Source: Metridium senile (lineage: Eukaryota; Cnidaria; Anthozoa; Actiniaria; Metridiidae). From it: a stretch of 64,000 bases of DNA. The position numbers and the translations under genes are program-made. A model generated the notes under the pieces. It was given only the letters and a program-made list of their open reading frames with translations. It did no database searches and was not told the origin of the DNA. Below, in pieces: positions 1 through 14,300 of the stretch (its first letter is position 1; every line of letters begins with the position of its first letter). Location: NCBI GenBank assembly GCA_949775045.1, contig OX459098.1, positions 22,860,375 to 22,924,374 of the forward strand. Reading direction: 5' to 3'.

Positions 1-556
1 AAAAGGTGCGATGATGCAGATCTTAGCTGGCGAACTGGGGCATATGGTTCAATAAGCTCACGGATATATGGCGGAGCACAATCATTCAAAGCTTTGAAGG
101 TTAACAACAGTATCTTATAATTAATTCGCTGTTCTACAGGCAACCAATGTAAGCGGCGCAGGACAGGAGTAATGTGATCATGCTTGTGACAGCACGATAC
201 CAGTCGTGCTGCAGCATTCTGAACCCGTTGAAGTTTCTGAATTAGGTAATTCGGTACCCCGTACAACAAGGAATTACAAAAATCTAGTTTACTTGAAATA
301 AAAGCATGTACCAGGGATTCACAGACTTCCATAGAAATATATTTTCGGATCTTCCAGATGTTTCTAATATGAAAAAAGCAAGACTTGCAGATGGAGGTAA
401 TCTGATTTACAAGAGTTACTTTGTCGTCAAGAATCACTCCTATATCCCGAACGGATGATGAAAGAGGGATAATATGGTCGCAGCAGCATTTAACTATACA
501 TGTGTCAATGTTAGTGAGAAAATGTCGCAAATGTTTGGGTTTGTCAGTGACTACAC
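1..556 (-). mobile_element. CR1/L2-like non-LTR retrotransposon, reverse transcriptase C-terminal fragment
   Basis: Read on the minus strand, this stretch is open from about 556 down to the window edge. It carries the conserved tail of LINE reverse transcriptases: VRDIGVILDDK, then SLLYG-type and LQRVQNAAARLV motifs, then HITPVLRRLHWLPVEQRI and FKALNDCAPPYI. These blocks occur in this order in CR1/L2/RTE-like elements. The 5' part (catalytic YADD region, endonuclease) is absent from the window, so this is a truncated copy or continues to the left. It lies directly downstream of the last visible NEK9 exon, most likely inside an intron or the 3' flank. The exact family is an inference. Confidence 0.85.
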
Positions 557-577
557 GCTGTACGATGGTATATATAC

Positions 578-1334
578 CTGGTTTTACTGGTATTGGTATC
601 ATCCATAGGAATGTACTCTGCTTCAATCAGTTCCTGTAGAATGAAATAACAAAATATTATCAATATCATCACCAACATTATCATCAACTTTATCATTATT
701 ATCACCTACATTATCATTATTATTATCATCACCCACATTATCATTATCACCATCATCAACTTTATAATCATCAATGTCGTCAATGAATATCATTATCGTC
801 ATAATCATCGTCAATGTCATCATCATCATTTCGACAATCAACATCATCATCAATGTCGTCAATATCATCAATGTCATCATCATCATCATCATCATCATTT
901 CGTCAATATCATTATTTTCCTCTCATCACCATCATGATTATCAAGCATTACCTTCTTGAGCCATGAGGGCATAGAACTATCAGTTGCTGTAGTCGATGAC
1001 GGCGGGAATGGAGACGACGATGACTTGCTACCTGAGTCCATTGAATTAGAATCAATCGAGATATAATCGGCTTGATCAAGTTCCTGTGCATACAAACAAA
1101 ACCTTTCTTTAGAACAGTGTTTCTCTAGCAATATATACAAGTGAAAGAATGTAAAGTTATCTATTCTATGGCTGTGCGTATTTTTGTTTATTTTTATAAA
1201 ATTTATATAGTGGCAATATTACAGTTGAAACTAGTACAAGATTGTCTACATTAGCTTAACTCTCTTTATTGACTTAATTAATCTTTATTGTAAAGCATCT
1301 AGAGCAGACTTGGATAGGCGCTATACAAATTGCA

Positions 1335-1370
<36 letters not shown>

Positions 1371-1401
1371 CATTATTATTATTATTTTTATTGTTATTAT
1401 T

Positions 1402-1439
<38 letters not shown>

Positions 1440-1456
1440 TATTATTATTATCATTA

Positions 1457-1493
<37 letters not shown>

Positions 1494-4400
1494 TATCATT
1501 ATTATTATTATCATTATCATTATTACATACATCTTGTAGCCATGGAGGAGGGAGACTGGTGTCCCCAAGGGTTCTTGGGATTGGTGACCGCGGTGATGGA
1601 CCAACACCAGAGTCAGCGGTGTCCATCATTGGCATATGCGCGTGTCTATTGTCATACATCATGTGACCATCGTCATCATCAAGACTGTCAACCTCGATAC
1701 GCAGACGGTCTGAGAACACTGAGTCTTCCGTGGCTGGAAAATATTATAACATCAACATCAACATCAACATCAACATCATTGATATTGTGATTATGATTAT
1801 GATTATAATCATTATTAGCATCATCATCAACATCATCATTATTATCATCATCATCAACATCATCATCATCAACATCATCATTATTATCATCATCATCAAC
1901 ATCATTATTATCATCATCATCATCATCAACTCATCGTTATTATCATCATCAAATTGATATTATTAACATCATCATCAACATCATTATTATCATCATCATC
2001 ATCATCATCAACATCATCATTATTATCATCATCAAATTGATATTATTACCATCATCATCAACATCATTATTATCATCATCATGATCATCATCAACATCAT
2101 CATCAACATCATCATCATCATCAACATCATCATCAACATCATTATTATCATCATCATCAACATCTTCGTTATTATCATCATCAAATTGATATTATTACCA
2201 TCATCAACATCATTATTATCATCATCATCTTCATCATCAACACCATCGTTATTATCATCATCAAATTGATATTATTACCATCATCATCAACAACATCATT
2301 ATCATCATCATCATTATTAATATCATCATCATTATTATCATCATACTATTGTCATCATTATCGTCATCACCACTTTCTGCATCACCATCATCAACAACTA
2401 ATACTAAACAAACATCATCATTAATGGTTCCATCACTATTAGCCTGTGTACATCCGTCCCCCCCCCTCCCCCACACCCCTACCGCTATTAGCCTGTGTAC
2501 AGCCGTCCCCCCCTCCCCCACACCCCTACCGCTATTAGCCTGTGTACAGCCGTCCCCCCCTCCCCCTACGGCTATTAGCCTGTGTACAGCCGTCCCCCCT
2601 CCCCCACACCCCTACGGCTATTAGCCTGTGTACAGCCGTCCCCCCCTCCCCCACACCCCTACGGCTATTAGCCTGTGTACAGCCATCCCCCCCTCCCCCA
2701 CACCCCTACGGCTATTAGCCTGTGTACAGCCGTCCCCCCATCCACCACACCCCTACGGCTATTAGCCTGTGTACAGCCGTCCCCCCCCCTCCCCCACACC
2801 CCTACGGCTATTAGCCTGTGTACAGCCGTCCCCCCCCTCCCCCACACCCCTACGGTGAGAAATGTAGACAGGCTACATCACTATGAAATCCAAGACTATC
2901 ACCAGCTCACCATCATCATCATCATTATAACTGCAATGCATATAATACTTACATGATTGAGAGTCCAGAGATCTTGATGCACTTCGTATTGTCCGGGAAT
3001 TAAGGACTTTTTCTAAAACAAAATGGAAGGATCAGCAGATAATTAGGATATATTGCAAATATAAATGTTTTGATCAGTTAAAATTCCAGTAGCTTCCATC
3101 AACAATAGGGATTTAAAATTGTTATGTTATGTCATATCTTACCAGCAACAATAATAGAATTCCAGAATCGACAGTTGGTACTAGTGATTTATTAAGGTTA
3201 TGTTATGTCATATCTTACCAGCAACAATAATAGAATTCCAGAATCGACAGTTGGTACTAGTGATTTATTAAGGTTATGTTATGTCATATCTTACCAGCAA
3301 CAATAATAGAATTCCAGAATCTACAGTCAATACTAGTGACTGAGTGCAGCGCACCAAATACAGGACGAGGTACAGCACTGCATGGTATTGAACTTCTTTT
3401 CTTGAACAGGTTATCAGGAGTAAGACCAAGACGACCATTATCACCTCGACCCCATGCATATACCTTATTCTCTATGAAATATCAACATTTATAAAATAAT
3501 TTAGATAGTACGCACGCTCTGATTGGTAAAAAACGTGTTGGATGAGGCTATCTAAACATGCGCGCCTAACGGCTCGTGCTTTTCCTATGCTCTCTCATGT
3601 TCTCCCAACATCACGCGTGTTTAGATCAGGCTATATAACACGGAAAATCGTCTTCTATTTCTTAAATATAGCATGGTGATTAACCAATCAAATTACTTGA
3701 TTACTTGGGATATCACATAAAATTTTGTGATCTATCTTTGTGAACTATTCTTGAAAACAAAATAATATTATCATAATTAACCAATCAAAAGAGACTGGGA
3801 GAACTCCCTTTGTCCAGGTCGTAGGGGTGATTGATGGATGATCAAATATTTTCAACTCTAATAGGAGTTCCGACAATCCCTACCAATTAGACAAAGGGTG
3901 CCATTCCCCCAATCAAAACAGCCCACAAACTATAACATCATTCAATATCATATAATATTACATGGCAATTAACCAATCATGTCTTACCTGCCGTGGCAAC
4001 TACAGTGAATTCATCTCCACATGAAGCAGACACTACTTGTTTACTAATCAACTCTCCTTTCAAAAGACATGGACTTGGGTGACGTTGAAAGTCATTCATT
4101 CCTAATTGACCATATTTATTGGATCCTACTGTTACTAGGCGACCATATACTGTAAACAAATATATCACATTCACCTAAGTTACTAGGGGACCACACAGTA
4201 AAAAATATATCAAATTACAAGCACACAAACTAGAAGCATTGCGGGAAAAATTGCGGGAGAAGGACATGGATTGTTCCAGACCTAAAGTAAACCAAAACCT
4301 TGCAAAGTGCACAGTATTTGAATCACTGTTCTGTAAAATTAATCTGCTGACAGTAAAATCTGAAATTCTGACCAGTTTCTGTAAAATTGTTCAAATTGGT

Positions 4401-5308
4401 CAGGACCCTTTTCTGAAGGGGATAATTAAGGAGAATTAGGGTTAGTTTACAATCAATTAGAGCAGGAAGAGGTCTGATGACCATAGTAACATGGAAAGAC
4501 ATATATAAATACATATCTGTGATTGGAAGGAAGAGGTCTAACTTAAGTATGTTTTATCTAAGGACAAGTTCTTACCATCTATAATGGCTGAATGTGTTTT
4601 TCCAGGTGCAATAATTGCCACTGTGTATCTGTAATAAACAAACCAGCTTTTAATATACAAACCTCACGATGTTACACATTCTATGTTACTTGTCCCCATA
4701 CAATCTTGTAACTTGTGTCAGATATATTGATAATCCAGAGTAAATAACTTGTATCTAACCTGCTAAGTGACTGTATAACTGTTGGTACAGAAGCACTTGA
4801 TACATGGCCTCCTTGCTGCAAACATACAAAAACATCAATATCCAATAGATAACTGTGATAAAGAAGAAATTACTATGGCAAGAAAAGAAATGGAAACGAT
4901 CCATGAACAGTTATATATGGAGATAACGACAATAAAGATGGTAACTGTAAGAAGCAACCATTAACAACATTGGAGCATTGAGACTCACGTGAGTTGTTCT
5001 TTTCTTCAAGCGATGTAAAGTATCAAGACCAAGTTGGTTCTCATCATTGTTACCAAAAGCCAACACACGACCAGTTACATTCAGTAGAAATGTACCTTCT
5101 GGACCACAGTAAACACGCTTCACTCTGCAGGCTCTCGGAAGTGGTATCTATAATACATATATAGAATTATTCAATAATTATATAATATCATAGTCAAACA
5201 TATATCATAGTCTGGTATCTATTAGCCAGGTGTGGGACACTTGTTATTTTCTCTCCACATTCATTTTTTTGTGTCCATGTTGTTGTAAATCAAAAACTGT
5301 CAAACGTC

Positions 5309-5353
<45 letters not shown>

Positions 5354-8300
5354 GAGAAGGCGATTTAATCTGCAGACTATGCCATCAAAAAGAAGAAACA
5401 ATTCCACACCTATTCTCAAACTGCTCAGGTATCGCTCAATCTTTATACACGGCAAGGCATGACCGTATGCTTCGCCCTGTGTACCATCAAATCCTATCAC
5501 ATTTTGGGTTTACAGAACAAGACGACAATACACCGTGGCACAAACAATCACTCCCAAAAAGCTGCATAGAAAATGACGAAGCCAAAATACTGTGGAACAT
5601 CCCAATACATCTAGACATTGCCCCAAAAAATGGCGCAAACAAACCAGACATTACAATAATGGACAAGAAGACCAAGACGTGGCTGATCATCGAAGGAACC
5701 GTATGCAACATCGGTCGCATAACTGAAAGAGATCTTCAGAAAACAGAAAAGTATATAGACTTAAGAACAGGATTAAAGAGACTCTATCCTAACTATAACG
5801 TAGTGCAAGTAAACGTCGTCCTAGACTTCCTAGCAGGCTACCAAAAACAACTGGTAACTGAGCTAAGTAAAATAGGACTCGAAAAAGTAAACCAACTAGC
5901 CAAAAAGTGCCAGAAATGGATAATTTCGCAAAATTGTGAAATCGTGAAGGCCTTATATACCCGTTCATAAGTTAACACTGTTGTAATCGGCACCAAAACT
6001 GAATATTGCCTAGAAAATTTCCGCAATACTCATTACATGTAAACCAAGAAAAGTTTAAATAAACGATACAATAATAATAATAATAATAATAATGTTTAAT
6101 ACTTATATTGTGCATTTTAACATGTTATATATCATCAAATGCGCATTACATGTACAATAAATGAAATACTATACACTATATATAAAACTACTTGAAAAAT
6201 ATATATATACAAATTATGATAGTACTAAATTTTCAAGATTAAAATAAATTTTGCCGTAAAATTACCAGTTAAAACTTATGCAAATCAGGATATACAACAC
6301 TAGTGTTGTATCAGATTTACAACACTTGTCATGGTCATGATTTCTTTTGAAAATGTCTCATTAATTATTCATGAATTTTTTAATAATATTTACATGTAGT
6401 TGAAAATAGAACAAAGTGTGCATAGCCTTAATTTAAGATAAGATATATCGAAACTAAATAACTAAGTAATAGTAAAACAAGTAAAATAAAATAAAAAACT
6501 AAGTTAAGGTACTAAATGCTTCTCTAAAATAATGTGTCTTCAAAAGACTTTTAAATATCCCTTTGGTAAATAAATTATAAAAGGGACTGGTGATATATAT
6601 AAAAGGGACTGGTGATCATACCCTTTGAGGTAATGCATAGTCATCTTCAGAACCAAGACCCAAACGACCTGCATAATAAAGACCACTTGTGTTAGTAATA
6701 CTTTATGAAGCCAATCTTAACAGTCTGTATTATAAGAGGAATGTTTATATATAGTAGGTAATATAATGAAGTTTGTAACACTGTAAAAATGCCCAGGGGC
6801 AGGGGGACTACCTTAAAAATGGATATGGGTGCTTGATGGATGGTTTTGAAATTGCATCGAATAAATTAACTCAGATACTGATTTCAGACCCTTAAAGGTA
6901 CGACCAGATTTAACATTTTTTTAAATTTAAAATTGATAAATACACACTCAACCCATCAATGTTGATGTATTGTTGAAGTTAATAAATATTTTTTTTATAC
7001 GACACTGTTTCAATATGTATAATGTTAAGTTTGAAAACTGACCCTAAAAAGTATGGTGCCAGTTCGAGACCCTAAAAGGTACGTGAGGGTCATATTTTTG
7101 ACCCTAAAAGGTCCGTCAAGCAACCCTATCTATTTTTTAAGGGAGTCCCCCCGTCCAGGAAAAAATGTTGACTTAACGGACGTTTCGAGCTTTAGCCCTT
7201 CGTCTTTTTTACTCCGACAAAGGGATAAAGCTCAAAAGACTCAAAACATCAGTAAAGTTAAGGTATCAAACTGGTTATGGACCCCTACGTGCGCGACCTC
7301 AAATTGTGCTCAAGCTTTACAATATTTTGTTATAAAAGTATATATTATCTGATAGCTGAATAAATGTAGTTTTAGGAAACATTTTCGAATTGTCCATAAC
7401 TTAAATTGCGAGAAAGATATGTAGAGTTTAGTGCGATTTGAGCGTCCTCTGTTTGAAAAATCACAGCCCTTTACAAATTACCATCACGTCAAAAACAAAC
7501 ACGTCTTGGCATGTAAGAGAAGTTAATCTCCAAAACGGTGCCTGGGATTTTTGATATCTATCTTAGATCAGTTGCTATGAGATCTCAAACATCGACAATC
7601 GATATTTTAATGTATTTTCTTACTAATGAAGTGATATCTTTTTAACAAAATAAAAAATAACAAATTGCAGACACCGTCTCACGCTTGAAACATCGTTCTA
7701 CAAAATTGCGAAGTTTAGTTGCAATCTGTTAAAATTTGAGCGAATGATAGTCGTTTAAAAATGAAAATTTGAGGCTAAAAAGTTACCGAGAAAAACACAT
7801 TTATAAGTTTCGGGCCAGGGAGCCGCTGATTGTTTACACAGACACCTCATCTGTCGATGAGTTGTCATCTTGCCTGGTCTGTATCATATACCGTAGGCTA
7901 TTATTAGTGTAATAGGATGCTATTCCAGTCACTCGTTCTCTGGTGTATTGAAACCCATGTGTCATGGTACTGGGCTTTGCTAGTCGATGTCGTTGATGTC
8001 ATTTTTTTATGGTGTTACAAATTTCATTACATTACCTACTGTTTATATCAAACACCGACGCAGCCAATACTAGTTTACTCGCTAGTTTCCATGTTAATAG
8101 TAGATATATTTCAAAATGTTTGATGATCAATATGAACATTAGAACTGATACAAACTTACCATGCTCTCCACATCCCCATGAATACAACTCGTTATTATCT
8201 ACAAATACATTTAAAAATTAATAATCATCATCATGATCAACATGATCAACATAGAAAGTAATGTTGTGATTTTCTAAATTGTCAGTGTTTCTGGTGTAAA

Positions 8301-11300
8301 TTAGTCCCCTTGACAGTTCCCTGTGCCATCTTGAAAGGTTGCCAGGCCTTTGCATTGAAGCAAGATGAAAGAATAATTGTCTGGTAAGATGTTAAAAGGT
8401 CTCTATCATTACAAGCTCAATGTTAATCTCTCTTCAATGCAAAGGCCCAACTACCTTCTAAGATGGCGCAGGAAGCTGTTAGGGGACTATTGCACTTTTC
8501 TTACCTGTTAAAGCAACAACATGACAATCACCACAAGAAACCTGTTTAACTGGTTTGTCCGCAAAGAAAGCCACCTTATATGGTAATAATATGTCATCAC
8601 CAAGTTCATTATTACAGCCAATACATCCATAGTAATCAGATCCAAACATGTATAACACATTATCCTCTGAAACAAAAAACATTTTCACATTAAAAAAATT
8701 TTACATATCTCCTGGAACGTCCAAGAATGTGATACCAAAACAAAGAGATTGATCATGAAACTATATGTTCTCATAATAATTGTTAAAGTTATGATAACTT
8801 TATTCCATTTTGCATAAAGCCCATGATGCAACAGGATACAAGTCTTTTATTAGACATCCCCCTCAAACACACAAACTTCTCAATCACTACATACAGTATT
8901 CACAAACTCACATAACTTAACTCTCATGATGACGTTTGATGAGAAAAGAAAAACAAACAAAAAAAACATTAAACACCTGGGGCCAGTTGTACAAAGCCTG
9001 AATAGTGCTATCCACCAGATTAATCCCTATCCAACGGATAAAAACTATACAAATTCTATACACTGGATAACTCTTATCCAGTGGATAACTTTATTCAGGC
9101 TTCATACAACTGGCCCCAAGTGTTTAGCAAAGATCAAATGTAAACTATGTAATATTAGCCAGCTTACCAGTCAAGCAAGCAGTGAAGTCATCACCACAAG
9201 CCACTTGTCTAATAGGAATACCATGGAACATTTGAACCTTCTTTGGTAGTCTATAGCAACCAATATCACCATGGCCAAGCTGCCCTGACATTTCCTTTCC
9301 TCCATGAGCATTCTACAATATAACCACCCATTTATATATACACTTGATTGCACCAGAGTCCCTGTATTAACTCTGATTGCACAGAAGTTACACATTCATT
9401 TAAAATATTCAAAGATCTAATGAGGTACAAAACCCAAAATACTTTTTTATTCAAGTGTTCCTTGCATGCCACATTGCCAAAACATATTTGTATTAAACTC
9501 TTATATGTATTAAAAAAGGTATAGTTGGTTGTTGTCTATTAAATGCACTGGATAAATGAGATATTTGTTAACTATGGTATGTATAAATCTATAGTACAAC
9601 CTTTCTGCAATTGACTGTATACATTATTCACAGATTATTATTCAGCCCAATCATCTCACTATAAATGATAAGTTAACGAAATAATACAATGAGGTCCATA
9701 ATAGTCTTGGTATTCCATGAAACACACAATGATACTTACAGCCCATGTAAAGACTTCCTTCTCAACCGTTAAGACAACAAAATGGGAATGTCCTGCAGAC
9801 ACCTGTCAAAATAGATGGACACAACTCCATGATTAGAACATAGATAATAGACTAATGACCAAAATAATAGACTAAGATCTGCCCCTATTGGTACAGATAG
9901 ACCTTCTACTCTAAGAATACCATTGCTATTTTTAGTACAAACCCCAATGTTTTAATACCTGCAGTGCACTGTTACCACGTGTAAATGTATCAATTTTCTG
10001 TGGTATTTGTTTACCAGCTCCCCAAAAGAACACCTCCGTCAGCTTGGACGTAACAACAGGTTCAACAAGCTCAGACGATGCTGTTGCCAACCTTAATGAA
10101 ATCAGACAATCATGAGTCATACGCATGATTTACACTTGAGGTGTTTTTACAAACTGGGGTCTTATAACAACACAATACTGCTACTTCACATTAAACTTTC
10201 AACATATACTTAACAAATTCACGATAGTTTCACGTGGTTTGTCCTCCTATTTACCACGGTTTGCATCATAGAATCATCTAAATTGTTGTGGATCCACGAA
10301 ACGAAGTCAAGTTTTTTTACCACATTAAAAATATTTTTAATAGCAACCATGGTATGTACTCTTATTTACCATGGCTCTTGACCAATCAGAAAGTGAGAAA
10401 ATTATCAAATGTGTTAAAAAAAAGATAATTTCCACTTGTAAAATACAGAAATCCTATTTGATCAGCATGTAGTATCACTCAAATAGTGCATAGGCCAGTG
10501 TGGAGGGAAGTTGGTGAAAGAATATCATGAGAATATCACAAAACTAAATGCATTACCTTGCTCTCCTTGTAGACGCATTTAGATGCCATACTTTCTTATC
10601 CATTTCTCTACAAACAAACAAACACTCTTGGATATTACTAAATAATTAGCTTGTAAAGTTAAGGTTTTTTAAGGGAGACAAGAGGATTTGGAAATTAATA
10701 CCTAGCTAGTGTATCAATTGATCTAACAAAATTGTAACAAAATCTGTAAAACACATACTTTCCCAGTACAGCAAGAATAGGCATGTCTAACAGTTCATGG
10801 ATGGATGGCCTATCTTCAGGATTCTATCAAACAAATAAGATATATGAATACTGGATTCTCCATAAAACATGGCAGAACAATAATACAACAGTAGTGTCAG
10901 TAGATAGGAAATATACATGACAATAACAATAGGTTCTGCAACTGTCCATCACCAGTAGTGTGAGAAGACAGGTAACATAAACGATAATAACAAATAGATT
11001 CTAGAGCAGTCCGTCAACAGTAGTGTCTGTAGATAGGAAATATACATGACAATAACAATAGGTTCTGCAACTGTCCATCACCAGTAGTGTGAGAAGACAG
11101 GTAACATAAACGATAATAACAATTCGATTCCAGAACTGTCCGTCAATTGGTTTCCGTCAATTACCTTGGACAGCAGAATGTTGACCATGTCATTCATATC
11201 TTCTGTATATCTGGAATCTATTTCTTCATATTGACCTTTAACAATCTCAGCTACAAGACGCAATGGGTTCTACAACAACATAATATAATCATAAACAGAC

Positions 11301-14300
11301 GTAATAACACTAGTATTATCACCACTACCAACATCATTGTCATCATCTCATGCGTCATCAATATCACCATCATCAGCATAGTATTAGTCTTACCGTAGCA
11401 TCAAATACTCTCTTTAAGGTAAGTACTTCATATAAGACACACCCAAGCGCCCACATGTCACTCTTTTGGTTGTATCTAAAGATTTAGATATAGATCAATT
11501 ATTATTAGTTTCACTATAGATTGGTTTTATCTTCACAAATCACACATTATAATATATAGTTACATGTATTTTATAGAGTTTTCATAGGGTTTTTATATGG
11601 TTTTCATAGTGTTTTCTTAGGGATTTCATAGCTGTTTCATAGGGTTTTCATAGGGTTTTCATAGGGTTTTCATAGGGTTTTTATATGGTTTTCATAGTGT
11701 TTTCTTAGGGATTTCATAGCTGTTTCATAGGGTTTTCATAGGGTTTTCATAGGGTATTCATAGGGTTTTTATAGAGTTTTCATAGGGTTTTTATAGGGTT
11801 TTCATAGTGTTTTCTTAGGGATTTCATAGGTGTTTCATAGGTGTTTCATAGGGTTTTCATAGGGTATCCATAGGGTATTCATAGTGTTTTCTTAGGGATT
11901 TCATAAGGTTTTCATAGGGTATTCATAGGGTATTCATAGGGTATTCATAGGGTATTCATAGGGTATTCATAGTGTTTTCATAGGGTATTCATAGTGTTTT
12001 CATAGGGTATTCATAGGGTATTCATAGGGTTTTCATAGGGTATTCATAGGGTATTCATAGGGTTTTCATAGGGTATTCATAGGGTTTTCATAGGGTTTTC
12101 ATAGGGTTTTCATAGGGTATTCATAGGGTTTTCATAGTGTTTTCATAGGGTATTCATAGGGTATTCATAGGGTATTCATAGGGTATTCATAGGGTTTTCA
12201 TAGGGTTTTCATAGGAATATGATGCTTACTTTTTTCCTTGGACCAATTCAGGAGACATGTAGTATGGAGTCCCAACAATCTATAATACAACAATTGGAAT
12301 GAATAAATGTATTAAATTATGTATGAATCAATGAATGTATGTCTTTGAATGTATGCCTTTGAATGTATGATTGGATGTATGAATGATTGATTGTATGAAT
12401 GTATATTTGAATGAATATAATGATTAATAGTAAGTGAATGAATAGAAATGAATGTAATTCTTTTTCATCCTGTTAAGTCTAATAGCTTGTTAACACCACC
12501 AAAGTGAATACAATGATTATAAACAGTAAATACTTACTGAGTCAGCCATTCCTTCAGAGTCAAGTATTTTTGAAATACCAAAGTCGCCTAGTTTGACCAG
12601 ACCTGACTTGGTTAGAAATATATTCATTGTTTTTATATCCCTGCAATACAAACAAAGAATATATCTAATTTATAACCAATATGATCATATATATAAAATA
12701 TTTGATACAATCAATGGAAATTATATTAATATCTAAATTTCTATTCATTAAACAGTGAAAAGAATGGAAATGATTACATACCTGTGAACAATATCATTCT
12801 CATGGATGTGTTGAATAGCAGAACATGTTTGATAGAAATACCAGATGACAATCTGTAGACAAACAATGTATTAATGTTGATCTTATTGTTATAATAAAAT
12901 TCATGAGAATTTTACAAAAGAAATAACTTCCGTGAGGAAGGTTAATTTGTATTCTTGACAATTTTAGTAAAATATGAAAGAACTAACGTTGGACTCTTAA
13001 TAAGTACTATACAATATTTGCATCCATCCTGTATGAGATATACAACGACTTGTCTTCCACTCACCACTGTATATCACACACAATTATAGTTATTCTCACC
13101 TCCTCTGCTAGTAAGTCTGTTTGTACACATATCTTGTCATGTAGAGTTCCACCTGCAGGTAAACAGTATCAACATCATCATTGACATTATAATCATCATC
13201 ATTACTGATCATCTATCACTATCTGATTAAATACTATCATAATCATCATCATAATTGATGTAGGTGTGTTGGGATCGTCTGGGTTTGTGTAGTCTCAAGA
13301 ACGACTGTTGGTGTTGTTGTCTGACATTTCAAAATCCTGAGCGGAAGTCATCTTCAGTGTCAGAAGAAGTCAGAGCAGGTTGCCAAAATGTCAGACAGCA
13401 ACACCAACAGTCTTTCTCAAGATTATGCAAACCTGGACGATCATAACACATCTACATCACTTACACCTGGGTTCAGACCATTCACTTTTAACATAACAAA
13501 TTATCACCATCATTATCATCACCATCATATTTGAAATGGTTGTCATAGAAACCAATCAATCAGATGTCATGCCAGATCACCATACTGTTGTATACATACC
13601 GTTACAGTATTCCATCTCAATAAATAATGACGTCCCGTCAATAAAATGATTAAAGTAGGTCACTATGTTAGGATGGTTTAATAAAGACAGTATGGCAATT
13701 TCTTTGAGAGCATCTACTCTTTCTCTATCACTGGCTTTACTGAGGTTCACCTCTTTCCATACCACAAGCATGTTATCCTAGAGGAAAATATATGATAATA
13801 TCAATTAGGGGGGAAGGAATGATATTGATACCCTACTCCCTTCCCCTCATCCCATCTGCACCTGGATTTGTATTTCCTTGTTTAAATAAATTGAAATTTA
13901 TCAATATAAAATCATAAATCATCTATTTTAAAATAAAAGAACAATATCTTCACATGTAGGAAGGTTTGTTTATGAAATGCTTTATCTAGTAAACCAATCA
14001 CACACAGATTTCTGCCATTACAAATGAATGTTTTGGAAACTATGCTATCTTCAGCTGTATTACTGTCATTTAATTTTTGTACCTTTTTCTATTCATTTAT
14101 TTATTCATTTATCTATTTATTCATAAATTAATTAATTATCTCCTCTTTCAAAGTAATTTAAACATTTTCAATAATATATCAAGCTAACTGTCAAGTCTAG
14201 CCTCTGGCTATTACAGTTAGCTACTACTATTGCATCTGTTTTATTTAATATTGTTCAATAAATTTGTACACTATATGTAGTGAATAAAGATGAATTGAAT

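Noticed and set aside
1299..2521. Long open frames of Asn, Asp, Met, Ile, Leu or Ser on both strands
   Set aside because: They are translations of the ATT/ATC microsatellite and of the 47-bp C-rich minisatellite. No codon bias, homology or splice context.
7053..7352. 99-codon frame near the GTTTCGAGCTTTAGCCC motif
   Set aside because: Falls within the dispersed non-coding repeat family, inside a NEK9 intron.
11570..12212. Telomere-like repeat
   Set aside because: The unit is TTCATAGGG-based, 10-11 bp, not TTAGGG. It is confined to one intron and so is an ordinary minisatellite.
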